From assembly GCA_949592205.1 (NCBI GenBank), contig CATIUR010000011.1, positions 4,216,001 to 4,280,000 of the forward strand: a stretch of DNA of 64,000 bases. Direction: 5' to 3'. Source of the DNA: Helichrysum umbraculigerum (lineage: Eukaryota; Streptophyta; Magnoliopsida; Asterales; Asteraceae). The translations under genes and the position numbers were made by a program. The notes below the pieces were generated by a model, which saw nothing but the letters and a program-made list of their open reading frames with translations, was not told where the DNA came from and did not search any database. Positions 1-11,344 of the stretch are shown in pieces; the stretch's first letter is position 1, and every line of letters begins with the position of its first letter.

Positions 1-1060
1 TACATATCTATACATAAGTATGTGTGTATATCAACTTCGAGATATAAGAAAGTATATATCAATATATTAATAGTTTAGAGATACATACCACCAAACATAT
101 TAATAAGTACAAATATTGTATCTTTTTTATACATTACACTCATATAATGACATACTTGATGTTCCTATGTATCTAATTGTGCTTTTATAATCAAGGAAAC
201 TCAAAACGGTAAAAAGTCTTGTACCAAATCCGTAGCAATTATAGATATTTTTGTGACGGATTTGCTACAACCTAATTTTGTTTAATTTTTTAGAAAATAG
301 TTTGAAATAAAAAACGCACATATATATTTATACATATTCCTATATGGTTCAATAAGTACTCAAAAAAAATTAAAAGTTAATGAATATACATGTCTATATA
401 TAAGTATGTGCTTATATCAACTTCGAGATATAAGAAAGTATATATCTATCTATTAATAGTTTAAAGATACATGCCACCAAACATATTAATAAGTACAAAT
501 ATTGTGTCTTTTTTATACATTACACTCATATAAAGACATATTTGATGCTTCTATGTATCTCCGTGTGCTTTATAATCACGCAAACGCAAAATGGCAAAAA
601 GTTATGTAGCAAATCCGTAGCAATTATAGATATTTTGTGACGGATTTACTACAACCTCATTTTGTTTAATTTTTTAGAAAATAGTTTGAAATAAAAAATG
701 CACATTTATGTTTATACATATTCCTATATTGTTCAATAAGTACTCAAAAAAAATTAAAGTTAATGAATATACATGTCTATATATAAGTATATGCGTATAT
801 CAACTTCGAGATATAAAAAGGTATATATCTATTTATTAATAGTTTAGAGATACATACCAACAAACATATTAATACGTACAAATATTTTATCTTTTTTATG
901 CATTACACTCATATAAAGACATACTTGATGCTTATATGTATCTTATTGTGCTTGTATAATCACGCAAATCAAAACGGTAAAAAGTTCTGTAGCAAATCCG
1001 TAGCAATTATAGATATTTTGTGACGGATTTGCTACAGCCTCATTATTTATTTTATTTAAT
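1..1060. repeat. Tandem array, unit about 385 bp, nearly three units
   Basis: Units start near 1, 387 and 770, each with the motif caacttcgagatataa followed about 200 bases later by agcaaatccgtagcaatta and a gtgacggatttgctac segment. The third unit is cut short near 1040-1060, where the sequence passes into the subterminal motifs of the CACTA end. Units differ by scattered substitutions and small indels. No coding potential is seen. Confidence 0.8.
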
Positions 1061-1606
1061 TAATAAAGATCAAATTTTGTAACCGATTTGCGACGAGTTC
1101 CTTTATTATTATTTATTATATTATTATTTTTGTTCAATTTTGCGACCGGTCTGCTACGACTATTATTATTGTAGATTTTAATTTTTTTTAAGTTATTACT
1201 TATTTTGTTCAACCGTTGCAAATTCGACACAAATATGTCGCAAAACTTAGTCAAAGATTTGAAAAATGAGTCAAATATTTGAATTCTGATAAAGTGTCGC
1301 AACTTTGACACTAATCTGTAGCAAAATTTGGTCAAAGTTTTGAAAATTTAGTCAACTATCTGAATTCTGATTTGTTGTCGCAAGTTTGAAGCTAATCCGT
1401 CGCAATATTTGGTCAAACATTTGACTTTTTATACGCCGTCGCAAATTTGTCACGAATTCGTGTCAAAAGTTAGTCAAAGGTTTGACTTTTTATCTTCCAA
1501 CATATCGTCACAAAGCGGTAGCAAATGCGTCGCAGATGCAATAAATTTGCTACGGTTTTATTTTCGTCGCAAATTTCTGTCGCTATTGCCTATTTCTGTA
1601 GTAGTG
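1..1606. mobile_element. Terminal part of a CACTA (En/Spm) transposon, truncated by the window edge
   Basis: The stretch ends at 1606 in the inverse of CACTACTACAGAAATAGGC, a typical CACTA terminal inverted repeat. The sequence just outside (tcaatcgacaatcg) is matched without an insertion near 44872, where the paralogous sequence continues through; this fixes the element boundary. Inside are many copies of short motifs such as gtcgcaaatttg and ccgtagcaa, in both orientations, as expected of CACTA subterminal repeats. No transposase is visible in this part. The other end lies outside the window. Confidence 0.75.
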
Positions 1607-3384
1607 TCAATCGACAATCGTTGGACAAGATATTAAAAAAAGAAAACGAAAAATGGTTAATTAGATACACGGCATCTGATGATCTAAAAAAATTGCAACT
1701 TGTTGGTCTATACATTTTTTAATCAAAATCATAAAAAATAACCAGGACCAAACAAGATGTCAAAAAATCATACCTCCGTATGTTTCGGGTATTAGTTTCT
1801 AATATCTCACTACCTCTTTTTCAATAAACTTGTCTGGTAACATAGACTACAGTAACTTATTTATCAGATTATCGTTCAATATAACGTTAAACATGAGACT
1901 TCAAATCTTGGTTTCACCCCTGATCTCACTTGATAAAGAACTCAAAATTCTATCTCATTATTGTAGCGTCGATTTTTTTTTATTTAGAAAACATGCTATT
2001 ACACATGTTGAGCTGGAGAAAATGATGTTCTAACGGCAACCTTTGACTGCTTTTGTAATTATAAATAAAGTCTTTTATATCACATATATTTTTAGGGAGC
2101 TGATCCTCCCACACTTCTTTTTACTTCATAAACACCATTTATTAGAAACTTCCTATTCTACCCTTCCCTAAATAATATTTCTAACTCAAAATCCACCCAC
2201 CAAAACCATCTCCATACCACCGTCAATAGGTCAGCGGCCACCATCGCCTTTCACACGAATGAATCCAACATAAATCAATAATTACTAGCATTTGTTTTGC
2301 AATTTTATATATTTATCCGTATAAAAAAGAAAGAAACCGCAATAATTAACTCTTCAACCCAGATTTGTCCACTTGCATTTGGGTTCTTAGATTCGTTGAA
2401 AATTAAAATTTAATCCCATATATTGATTCATCCGTAATGGTGAAGAATGATGTGGTATGTACACCAGATCCGAAGCGTAGGGGCGATGAAATTCGCAGAT
2501 GGTGGTTCAGTTACGTAGCCGGACATGGTGCCGGTTGCGGGAATAATCATCTATTAACTCAAATGGAACCGAACACTCTTGATTTGAAAACGATAAATAT
2601 TTTTTACTAGGGGGTTGAACAGTGAAGAACAGTAGGGGTAGAGAAATAAGGGTTGTGGTCTTTAATTTTGCTGATTATGGTGAAAAAGCGGTGATGGTAC
2701 CCGGAGAATACTTACCGGAATATTTATCGGAATATTGAGAGAAAAAGGGAAGAGAGATAAGTAAGTTTATTTATGTTTTCATTGTTTATTTTTCAAATAT
2801 AAGGGTAAAATGGTAAGTTTACAATAAATAGTGTATATGAACTAAAAGGGGGTGTGTTAGGATCACCTCCCATATTTTTAATTATTAATTATTATTATTA
2901 ATATTAATTAAAATAAAATGATAACAACGTTCTGTCGAAGATGCCATTCACAAAAAAGCCAAATTCTGTAATTCAGCTCCAACAATCATTTTGACCATTT
3001 TTAACTCCGAACGTATTCACATATACTTATGGTCTAATTGTAATAATAATATTAAAAATTAGTGCTTCTTATAATTATAGCAGGTAACTTACTCTTTCCT
3101 TTTTATATAACAGAACAGAGTCAATGATGCATTAATTAGTTAATTTAGCTACAGCTTAACTACTGCATATTTTTATAAAACTAAAAGTCTAGCTATAGGA
3201 CCACACTGATTAACAAGGATAATATTTAAAATAATACAAAGATTATAAAAACACAAGTTGGCTTTAGTTGATGTGTACAAGCTCAGAACATATGCCATTA
3301 TGATATACTATTGCTTTTTATATTATCAAGTTGAGTTCTGATCATAGAAATATTTACATTGAAGCCAAGAACATATCTGCATAG
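1607..3384. repeat. Intergenic repeat unit U1 of the gene cluster
   Basis: This stretch resembles 44715-46200 (U3), and its later part resembles 3385-5300 (U2) and 57565-58950 (U4). Shared landmarks are the segment gttggacaagatatta, the segment with gatgttctaac, and an AATAAAATGATAA stretch before the next unit. U3 lies upstream of the tandem-kinase gene and U4 lies downstream of a PP2 remnant, so the unit probably represents the spacer between cluster genes. No gene is recognised in it. It is interrupted by the Mutator-like insertion at 2095-2871. Confidence 0.6.
2095..2871. mobile_element. Non-autonomous Mutator-like element (MULE), 777 bp
   Basis: The termini are inverted repeats: GGGAGCTGATCCTCCCACAC at the left and GGGAGGTGATCCTAACACAC read inward from the right. 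The element is flanked by a perfect 9-bp duplication, ATATTTTTA, at 2086-2094 and 2872-2880; nine bases is the usual MULE target-site length. The related unit near 4850 and 46020 lacks the insertion. No transposase frame is present. The internal part (about 2210-2560) is less AT-rich than the flanks and could be captured host sequence, which I cannot identify. Confidence 0.85.
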
Positions 3385-5300
3385 ATGAATTTTATAACTG
3401 CAACTTTTACGTAAGCGCTGAGCTCGAGACGAGGATGTTACAACTTACAACTACAACTTGACTCTTAGGTCTTGTAATTAGTCAAGGTTGTCTACCATGA
3501 AATATTAACAAATGAGCATATCAATCGTAGAGGACAAGATACTTAAAAAAATGAAAATACACGGCATTCGATGATCGAAAACAATTGCAAGTTGGTTAAT
3601 ATATACTTTTTTTTTTATCAATAATAAAGTATAAAAAAATCACCAGGGTAGGGTTCAACATTGGGAGGGACCAAACTATCTCGGTTCGGTTCGGTTCCGA
3701 GACCCGAATTGTAACAGATTCTTGGACCAAGGACTGGACCATATATCATCGGTTTGGTTCGGTTCGGTTCCAAAACGGTCCTGCTCGGTTCGGTCCAAAA
3801 GACCGACCCGTTTGGTTATGTGTAATTTTATTGTCATTTTGTGTCTAGCCGATGTTAAGTAATTTGAGTCCTATTGTAATTAGGTATCAGGATGTCAACC
3901 AATAGACCACCTTGGTAATGGTTATGTTGACCATTATATAATTTATATATAAAATTTATAAGGGAACAAAATATGAAGCAATAAGGTGTATAAAACTATA
4001 AACATATATATACATGATTTAACTAACTAACCGAGTCTCACATAGGTGACAAAGAATTTGGATGAGCATTTGTTTTTTGACGATACATAAGAAAGTTATA
4101 TGAAGTTAAATGCTATATTTAGTGAATGTATACGGAATATTCGGTTCGGTCCATTTCCCATTTTTTTCGGGTTTGGTCCAGGACCGGACCGAGTCCCAAA
4201 TATCCAAAAAACTATGGATCATGGACCGTACCATATATCCTCGGGTATTTCGGTTACGATCCGGTTCCTCCTCAGTACTCGGGTATTTTCGGTTCTTCCC
4301 ATAAAATGCACAGCCCAATGGGAGGAATATGTCAAAAAATTATTATAAAAAGTTTAATAGTTGTCGTTGAACCTAGCTTGCATGTTGGATACCTACATTT
4401 TGTGATTTGTCAATGAATTTGTCTGATTAAAAACAGAGACTAAATTAACTTATTTATCATATATTATTAATTTTTTTAAAAACTATCAAAATTATTTGCG
4501 TTTCATATTCTGACTTAGGTGCACGTGAAATAGGTGAAGGCCGGGTATATCTGAACTACGTGAAATAAGTATTACAAATTAGACGGCTAATTTTTTTTTT
4601 CTTTTTAATTATTTATTCATTTTTGTGGACGGGTAATTTTTTTTTTTTCTTTTTAATTATTTATTCAGTTTTGTGGAGACAAAAACTTATAATAAGCATA
4701 CTATCACATATGATAATAATAAATAATAAATATAATTGTTTGGTTGTTTGCGTGTGTAGTAGTCCTGCAGTATTGTAGCGTCAAATTTAGAGCCGGAGAA
4801 AATGATGTTCTAAACAATAACCTTTGACTACTTCTGCAATTACAAATAAAGTCTTTTATAGTTATGTATTAAAAAAATAAAATGATAAGTACATTTTTCA
4901 AGAAGAATAAGATTAAAATATTATAGAGATGCTACTCGGTTTCTATTGAAGATGATGATATTCACAAACACCCAAATCATGCAATTCAGCTCCAACTTAA
5001 TGATAATCATTTTGAGGTACCGTTTGTAACAGGATTGTATTTACGTAAACTTAATAATATTATCTCATAAGAAATTAGTGCTTCATAAGTTCATATAAAT
5101 ATAGGTAACTTACACTTCCCTTTTAATACAACAGAACATGAGTACTTAACTACTGCATATATATATATTTGTATAAAAAGTCTATCCAGGACCACACTGA
5201 TTAAGAGGACAGGATTTAACATAATACAAGATTATAAAAGCACAAGTTGGCTTTAGTTAACATTTCATATGTCTCTCAAAGTCTCAATCACTTAATTAAT
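3385..5300. repeat. Intergenic repeat unit U2 of the gene cluster
   Basis: It begins with a segment (tgcaacttttacgtaagcgc near 3400) also found near 44750 and 57590, and continues with gagacgaggatgttacaac in all three. It ends in the same AATAAAATGATAAGTAC stretch as U4. No gene is recognised. It carries the insertion at about 3671-4316. Confidence 0.6.
3671..4316. mobile_element. Insertion rich in CGGTTCGGTT motifs, possibly hAT-like
   Basis: The stretch carries repeated ggttcggttcggttcc motifs at 3680-3800 and again at 4140-4300. The homologous sequence near 57835 runs straight from aacattggaagga to the matching right flank, so the segment is an insertion relative to that copy. The flanks tgggaggg and tgggagga look like an imperfect 8-bp duplication, which would fit hAT. 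Clear terminal inverted repeats are not resolved. Short open frames inside (4100-4416, both strands) look like chance. Confidence 0.5.
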
Positions 5301-6200
5301 CACGACACGTTATTGTATACTAAGTACGTACATTAGCTATAAATATATTTAATAAGCCATTGTTGAGATGGAGTCTTTATTCTTGGAGAGGATGGCAACT
5401 ACATCCGCTATTGCTGTGATAACTTGATTTGGTACATTTTAATTTCTCAATGGAATTATAGAAAATCATATTTAGTTATCTGCTGATTAGTTTAACCGTT
5501 TAACAAACTCTCGCATGTACATATCCCTGTTAGCTCTGTTTTAATAACCCGTTACTGTTGCTACCCTAGCCTAGATCTATTGCTACTGTTGGAAATGGAA
5601 GTTTACCCCCCTTGATATATCAGATCCTTTTAAGTTTGTTAGAAAATTTGATTAATTTCTTCAATGTTACAAAAATATGTCTATAATAAATTTTCAAATA
5701 TCATAATAATTCCTTAACCCCTTAGTAACTCTTAAGATCGACCGTCTATTTTTTTTTTTTAATCTTTGATTACTAAAGATAAATCCATAAATCCATAACT
5801 GTTTTTACAATTGATGACAAGAATAATGTGTTGGTTTTTAGTTGTGGGTTAATGTTTATAGAAATTGAATTCATTTAATTTGACTATGTAGTACTGAAAC
5901 TAAAAAGAAATAAAAAAAGATAAAAAAAAAAAAGAACAAGAAAATAAAAAGAATACAATTAGATCACCAGTGTATTACTGAAGCACCATACAAAAGCATA
6001 ATGGATTGGGCTTAATATATTAAAAGGGCTGAAGTTAATGGATACAACGATATGTAACCTGAATTGGTTTGAATTCATAATACACAAATTGACATTTTTG
6101 TTCCTATTTTCCTAATCAAGTTCCAAAGCACTCAACCAGAGCATTTAAACAGAGCACACTCTATTATTACTAGAAATGGTTTCATAAAACCCAGACAAAA
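5301..6200. other. Intergenic stretch with no recognised gene
   Basis: AT-rich sequence. The part from about 5760 on is shared with 58960-59290 and belongs to the duplicated downstream flank of the PP2 remnant. No coding signal, RNA gene or clear transposon end is seen. Confidence 0.5.
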
Positions 6201-6442
6201 TTACTCCTTACAAGTTACAACTTTTCTCTTCAAGAGCAGCATATAACAAGAGACTTTGGGATAGGCCTGGCAATGGATAGTTTTTGATCCAAATCCGATC
6301 CGATCCGTTCCAATTATATTGACTTATTGGATCAAAAAATTGATCCATCAATCCAATTAGTGATCCAATAAATCGATCCAAATATCCAATTATACATTTG
6401 GATCGATCCATGAACACAAAAGCTCCTGAAAATGACTATAAA

Positions 6443-7212
6443 CTAGGAACACAAGGTGTCTGAAAACTTCAGTAATACATTTTGTTCATACATTGGTCGA
6501 AACTCAATGCCACATACAATAAGGCCAGCCATTGTTCCTTCATAACTTCTAAGTTTCAAATTGATAGGAACACACTCATTTTTAAGGTCAACCTTTGAGT
6601 TGAATTTCCATACATTAACCTCCATCCATCCATCTTTCCTGTGTTTCGGTACTTGTTTGATATCATGTAAATTCCATGCGGTTGGAGATCTGACATAAAT
6701 AGTTTCAACCTCTTTGTTGTTACGGTGAAGTTGATTTCTTACTTTCACTGGACAATGCAATCCGCGACATTTTTCTGAAAGCGTGAATACTAGGTAACAA
6801 TTATAATCTGTATCTGGCGATAACATTTGGCTCTCAATCTCGCACTTGATACGGTATACTTGCTGTGATAGAAACTCAATCACTACCGGAAATCTGCGTG
6901 TACACAATATTCTATCATTTTCATTAAATACTACTTAGCCACACTCAAGAAGTAATACTTTTGCCATCTGCATATTATGGGTACATTCCAACTATTTAGG
7001 TAAACAAACCTGCATTGTTCCGAGGGCTTGCAGTTAAGAAACTTCACCTTTAAAGAGTCATATAGAAAACCCATAGCAGAAAGCATAAAAAGCTTCTTTC
7101 CATCCACTTCACTTAGCAGGCAAAACTGTTCATTTGAACTTTTGAGAGCATTTATAAGCATATATTCAGTTGAAAGATATTCCACCTGGTCCATGTTCGA
7201 GTTTGATTTCAA
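6443..7212 (-). pseudogene. Truncated PP2-like gene end (sister of the tandem-kinase gene), copy 1
   Basis: Two exons of a phloem-protein-2-like (PP2, PF14299 type) domain, homologous to the last two exons of the tandem-kinase gene (21501-20104). The first part ends at 7010 (EVDGKKLFMLSA, then SEQC). A 116-bp intron (GT at 7009, AG at 6894) joins it in frame to 6893-6443 (FPVVIEFLSQQVYR, DGWMEVNVWKF, ending GIEFRPM). The stop that follows FRPM in the paralogues has changed from TAA to TAT, which adds about 14 residues. Upstream the frame meets a stop next to gtcttgaaatc and then unrelated sequence, so the kinase exons are missing. PP2 proteins include carbohydrate-binding phloem lectins; here the fragment is probably non-functional. 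Confidence 0.75.
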
Positions 7213-7229
7213 GACTTATTGGATTACCT

Positions 7230-7670
7230 TTAGGGCTCGTTTGGTATGGAGAAATTTAGAGAAATGAAATGGGTCCAAGAAATGAAATTGCTGTTTCCAT
7301 TGTTTGGTAGCGATAGAGAATTGACTTGAAAAATTGTAAAGAATTCAATTCCTTTGTTTGGTAGCCGAATACAGAGAAATGAAATTGAAGTTTAATTATG
7401 ATATTGCCATTAATATAAATATTTTTCACCCTATTTACAAAACCACAGTATATGATACAACGCGTGATTAACTTCAAACATCGCTTTTTAGCACAATTTT
7501 AATTCAACTGTATACAATTCAAAGTTCAAAGATATAGCTAAACAATGACATGCCATTGTAAAAAATAACAAGCCCAACCTATTGCCACAATAGATTTAGT
7601 ATCATTGTGAAACAAAAATGCTTGCGAAGATAATGTTATTTGAAAAGCTATATTGCACAGCCTAACAAAA
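7230..7670. other. Insertion-like segment upstream of PP2 remnant copy 1
   Basis: The PP2-homologous sequence stops at 7217-7230 with acttattggatta and a segment beginning gggctcgtttggta follows, a sequence style common at MITE ends. The words acttattggatta recur at about 7671-7683. This may be a 13-bp duplication or a short ectopic repeat. The right copy (60171-60980) has the same arrangement. No matching inverted terminus was found. Confidence 0.3.
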
Positions 7671-8348
7671 ACTTATTGGATTAATGGAAATGAGCGCATT
7701 TTTTGTTCCACTAGAAAGCACCTGCAACACATAAATGAAAAGGTAAGACTTGCTTACCTTTATCTCACAAGCACAACAAGTTCAACCTACGACAGCTACA
7801 AACTTGATGATTAACATTTTCATTTTGTAAACTATCAATTCATGCCATTTCATGGTATACTCATTCATTATATATCAATATCACATTAACCAATACACAT
7901 CAGTAAGCATATTATGGAGACCATCATTTAGTACGTGTATATTGGAAAAATACCAAGACAATCTATACATCAATTCACATATTAAAGTATGTTCCTATCT
8001 CATGCCCACTTATCTCAAGTACTGCAATTGTTCAAAGTTGCCGAGTCACGCTTTAATCTTGAGTTCGTCTGAGGTTAAGCCTCAACATCTTTGAACTGCC
8101 CGAAAGATGTATGTTTTAACCCGTTATCCACGCAATACTTTTTAGCCCAAACATCACCTCGATCTGCACTCAACATTCACTTGACCGACACAGACTACTC
8201 GACCTAGCCAAATATGCCATGGTTTACAAGCGAAACAGATCCTGCCCGCACACAGACTTCACGACCTTCACTCGACCCACATAGACCACTCAACCTATGC
8301 TTAAATGTAAAACTGATCCAGCCCTCACAGACCACTCGACCTGCACTC

Positions 8349-8591
8349 TCATAAAAACAAATTAACCCATATTAGCTCAAAATGCAAGATACATATGTAT
8401 ATAACTTCTATATATAAGGTCTCGAAATACATCGAGTTGCAAGATATTGTTAATAAACCAACGGTAGAACCTGGTATAAAAAATTTGACCCCCACATATG
8501 CAAAGAGGCCAGAGACAATTCCATACGCAGTTAATATACAAAGCAAAGATGTTTCCAACATATCATATGCATTCCTTGATGTTAGTAGCAA
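8349..8591 (-). other. Unrecognised hydrophobic open frame, conserved in the duplicate
   Basis: An open frame of about 80 residues containing RNAYDMLETSLLCILTAYG and GLFAYVGVKFFIPGST, strongly hydrophobic and resembling two membrane segments. The matching sequence is present at 63841-64000 up to the window edge. I do not recognise the family. It could be one exon of a membrane-protein gene or a chance frame; no partner exon is seen nearby. Confidence 0.2.
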
Positions 8592-8739
8592 TCATTTTCA
8601 CAATTGGTCATGTAGGTTGGTACCCAAATATTTTTAGCCTCATTTCAATTGAACTAACACATACATGGGTAATCTTATCTGACATATACACTCCATTATG
8701 GACTGTATGGACTGTATATGAATCTTCATGTAATTAACT

Positions 8740-9132
8740 TTTTATATTTATGTATAATATAATGAATAATGGATATGCACATCTAGGTTGCAGGGTACAA
8801 CTTGTACCCTTGTTTTTTTAGGGTAAATGGTGAATTAAATTGTAGCTTTAAACAACAATAGTTCTTTAATCGATTCATGCTATAATTAGTGACTTAATGT
8901 GTGTGAATAACATAATCAGAAAAGAGAATGAAAGAAGTGGAGCGGATCGTTACTGTAACACATGACGAACTGAAGTCCCCGAGAAGAAGGGGTAGCAGTA
9001 GCTTGACGAGAGGGACTGACACCGGTCGAACTTCGAAGGGATACCAAAATCGCCGTCAAACTGATGCTCTAGGGCTTGGATGATTTCAGAATTTTGGTGT
9101 GTAAATGTGCCTTGCACGTACTTTCCAATTTG
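8740..9132. other. Unassigned stretch
   Basis: A short region of higher GC content (8930-9100) sits in AT-rich surroundings. On the minus strand it looks like UTR or exon material, but no protein family or splice pattern is recognised. Confidence 0.3.
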
Positions 9133-9258
9133 GGTTAATTACATATATCCCTACCTTAACCTCAACAAATAGGGTTAATAATGGTTTAATCCCTAAAGTT
9201 TCACTTTTTTTTCGTTTTAACCACTCAACTTTTTTTTAAATGTTTTAACCACTCAACT

Positions 9259-11327
9259 TATAACACCCCTCGTTAATTATAAACATTTAATATAATATTT
9301 GCGACTCGGAAGCGTATATTTAAAACATACTATCAATGTACTCAGAATGTCGATAAACTTTTTCAAATCCAATACATGACATTTCAACAAACTCGGTGTT
9401 ATATAATACAAATACTTCTTTGATTATCAAAATTAAATCAGAGTAACAGCCTGTCAAACATTCCATCCAGTCCAACAACCTCCTGCCCTGCCCAATATGT
9501 CCCATCTATTTTAATCTGCAGGAAGAACTGTGGTGGAGTTAGCATAAAGCTAAGTGAATGAAACTATAAGCAACAGTCCAACCTAGCATAACAATCTGTT
9601 TACATCAAATAACAATAAACAGAAAATCAATCAATCACTCAACATCCAATCAATGTCATACACGCAACATCATGAGGATCGGTGGTCCCTGAGACACCCT
9701 AATACCGGTTTGGTACTCAAGGAACTCTTATCAATCATCTGTATTGGCCCATACAGAACTACCGATAACTTGTTGTCAATCACACACGACCTAGATCTCT
9801 AAACCAACATTTCAAGTTTCCGAGATCTCCTGTCGTCTACAATAACAACAAGTCCAACCATCAAATCAAGTTGACCTCAAAATCTTACATACTAGCACAA
9901 TCGGCCAAGTAAGCAACTAATTAAACTATCATGACAAGATATCTCTACATATGTATCATATCAAAGTAATACTATAAATTACTTGTTGTAAATCAAATCA
10001 TTACAACTAAATCACACTGAGGTTACAGATCCACTCACCTACACCTCAGCTGCAAGCTCAGAAGTCTAATATTACTGAGCCTTCTACACATCTGAGAATA
10101 CAATCAATAAACAATGAGTTAGTAACTTGTATCAACTGATAATACTTATGTAATTAACATCGTTACACAATCATAACATAATTACATGTATCAAGTGATC
10201 CCTAAGATCACAGCAACAAAAGTTCAATTCGGAGCATAATCAAAAAGTCCCGAATTAAGGTCCAAAAACAGTAAAATGCCATTTTCGACCCCTAAACGAC
10301 CCCGAAAAGCCAAAAATCATCTAGACTCTTAGAATAGAGCTTTGATCATTGGGCCGTTTTCGAGTCACCATGTAAATTTCAACCCAATCCGAGTTAATGA
10401 AAATTTGTCAATTTCAAGTGTCGCTAAAAACACCACCTTCTAAACACTTATGCATTTTCAAAATTTGCAAAATCCTTCAAACTTTTTCTCATGCAAACGC
10501 GATCCGGGTAATAATGGCTGGATCGCGTTCACCCTCAGAAAAAGTTCTGTCACCGTTTTACACTTGGCAACGCGATCCAGACAAATTCTTGGGATCGCGT
10601 TCCCAAGAACAAAACTCGTCCGATTCCTTTTATAACTAACGAACGCGATCCTGGCTAGGGTTCTGGGATCGCGTTTGAACCTTTTTCAGCTCATCTTCAT
10701 CCCTGATCAAACCCTAACCTACGGGTTTTAACCCATAACCCCCAAAACTCGATTTCAAATCGATTTAAACCACTAGAAACCTCAGGTAATCAATATGTAA
10801 CACTTCTAGCATGTTTCTAACATTGATTTCACATCAAATCAATAATTTCTAATATTTCAATCATAATCCAATTAAATCAAACTTACTTACAATTTTGAAT
10901 GAAGAACACCATGATTATGATGAAACTAACTCAAGATCACAGCTCCAGATTCAATTTATGGTTTTGATTTTGAGTTTCATAAGGTTTTTGAGAGGATTTG
11001 AAGAATTGAAATAAACTTTCCAAAAAGGGAAAGTTAAATAAATAGTCGGTTCAACTTAAACCGCCTTCAATATACGGGTATAATTTAATACCCCATCCCA
11101 ATCTATTGCCTGGAACCCGAAAACCATTTGCGAGTTCAAACATTTTATTGCACCGTCAACTATATTAATTTACAACAATTAATAATTTACTTATCACATT
11201 GGAATATTCGACTCCTATTCCAATTATTTCAACTATTTCAAACAATATTATTTCCAAACACGTTTAAATACATATTTAAATCAAGAAATAATATATAAAC
11301 AACTAGGTCCATTTCGAGGATGTTACA
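9259..11327 (-). repeat. 3' LTR (2069 bp)
   Basis: On the minus strand it starts TGTAACATCCTCGAAATGG and ends GGGGTGTTATA, so the ends are TG and TA rather than the usual TG and CA. It contains four copies of an aacgcgatcc-type motif between about 10497 and 10676. Small open frames inside (9320-9505, 10397-10639) occur identically in the other LTR and resemble no known protein. Confidence 0.9.
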
Positions 11328-11344
11328 ACTCTCCCCCCCTTAAA
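11328..11344 (-). other. Polypurine tract
   Basis: On the minus strand AAGGGGGGGAGAGT lies directly before the 3' LTR. It is the expected priming site for second-strand synthesis. Confidence 0.85.

Larger units (their letters stand above)
4400..8640. repeat. Segmental duplication, left copy
   Basis: This region matches 58240-61663 plus 63838-64000 in direct orientation. The match from about 5976 is near identical over long stretches (for example 7852-8094 against 61144-61386). Differences between the copies are mostly discrete insertions. The left copy has about 150 bp near 6262-6410 that the right copy lacks. The right copy has a MITE at 60406-60735 and a CACTA insertion at 61664-63837 that the left copy lacks. 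The duplicate includes the last two exons of a PP2 gene. Confidence 0.85.

Noticed and set aside
1..1060. Direct repeats considered as a CRISPR-like array
   Set aside because: Units are about 385 bp without unique spacers, and the sequence is from a plant nuclear genome.
4100..4416. Several overlapping short frames on both strands
   Set aside because: They overlap in all frames within the CGGTTCGGTT-rich insertion and show no family features.
10397..10639. 80-residue open frame in the LTR, repeated at 16322-16564
   Set aside because: Exact repetition is due to the two identical LTRs; no domain, and the frame is composed of aacgcgatcc repeats.
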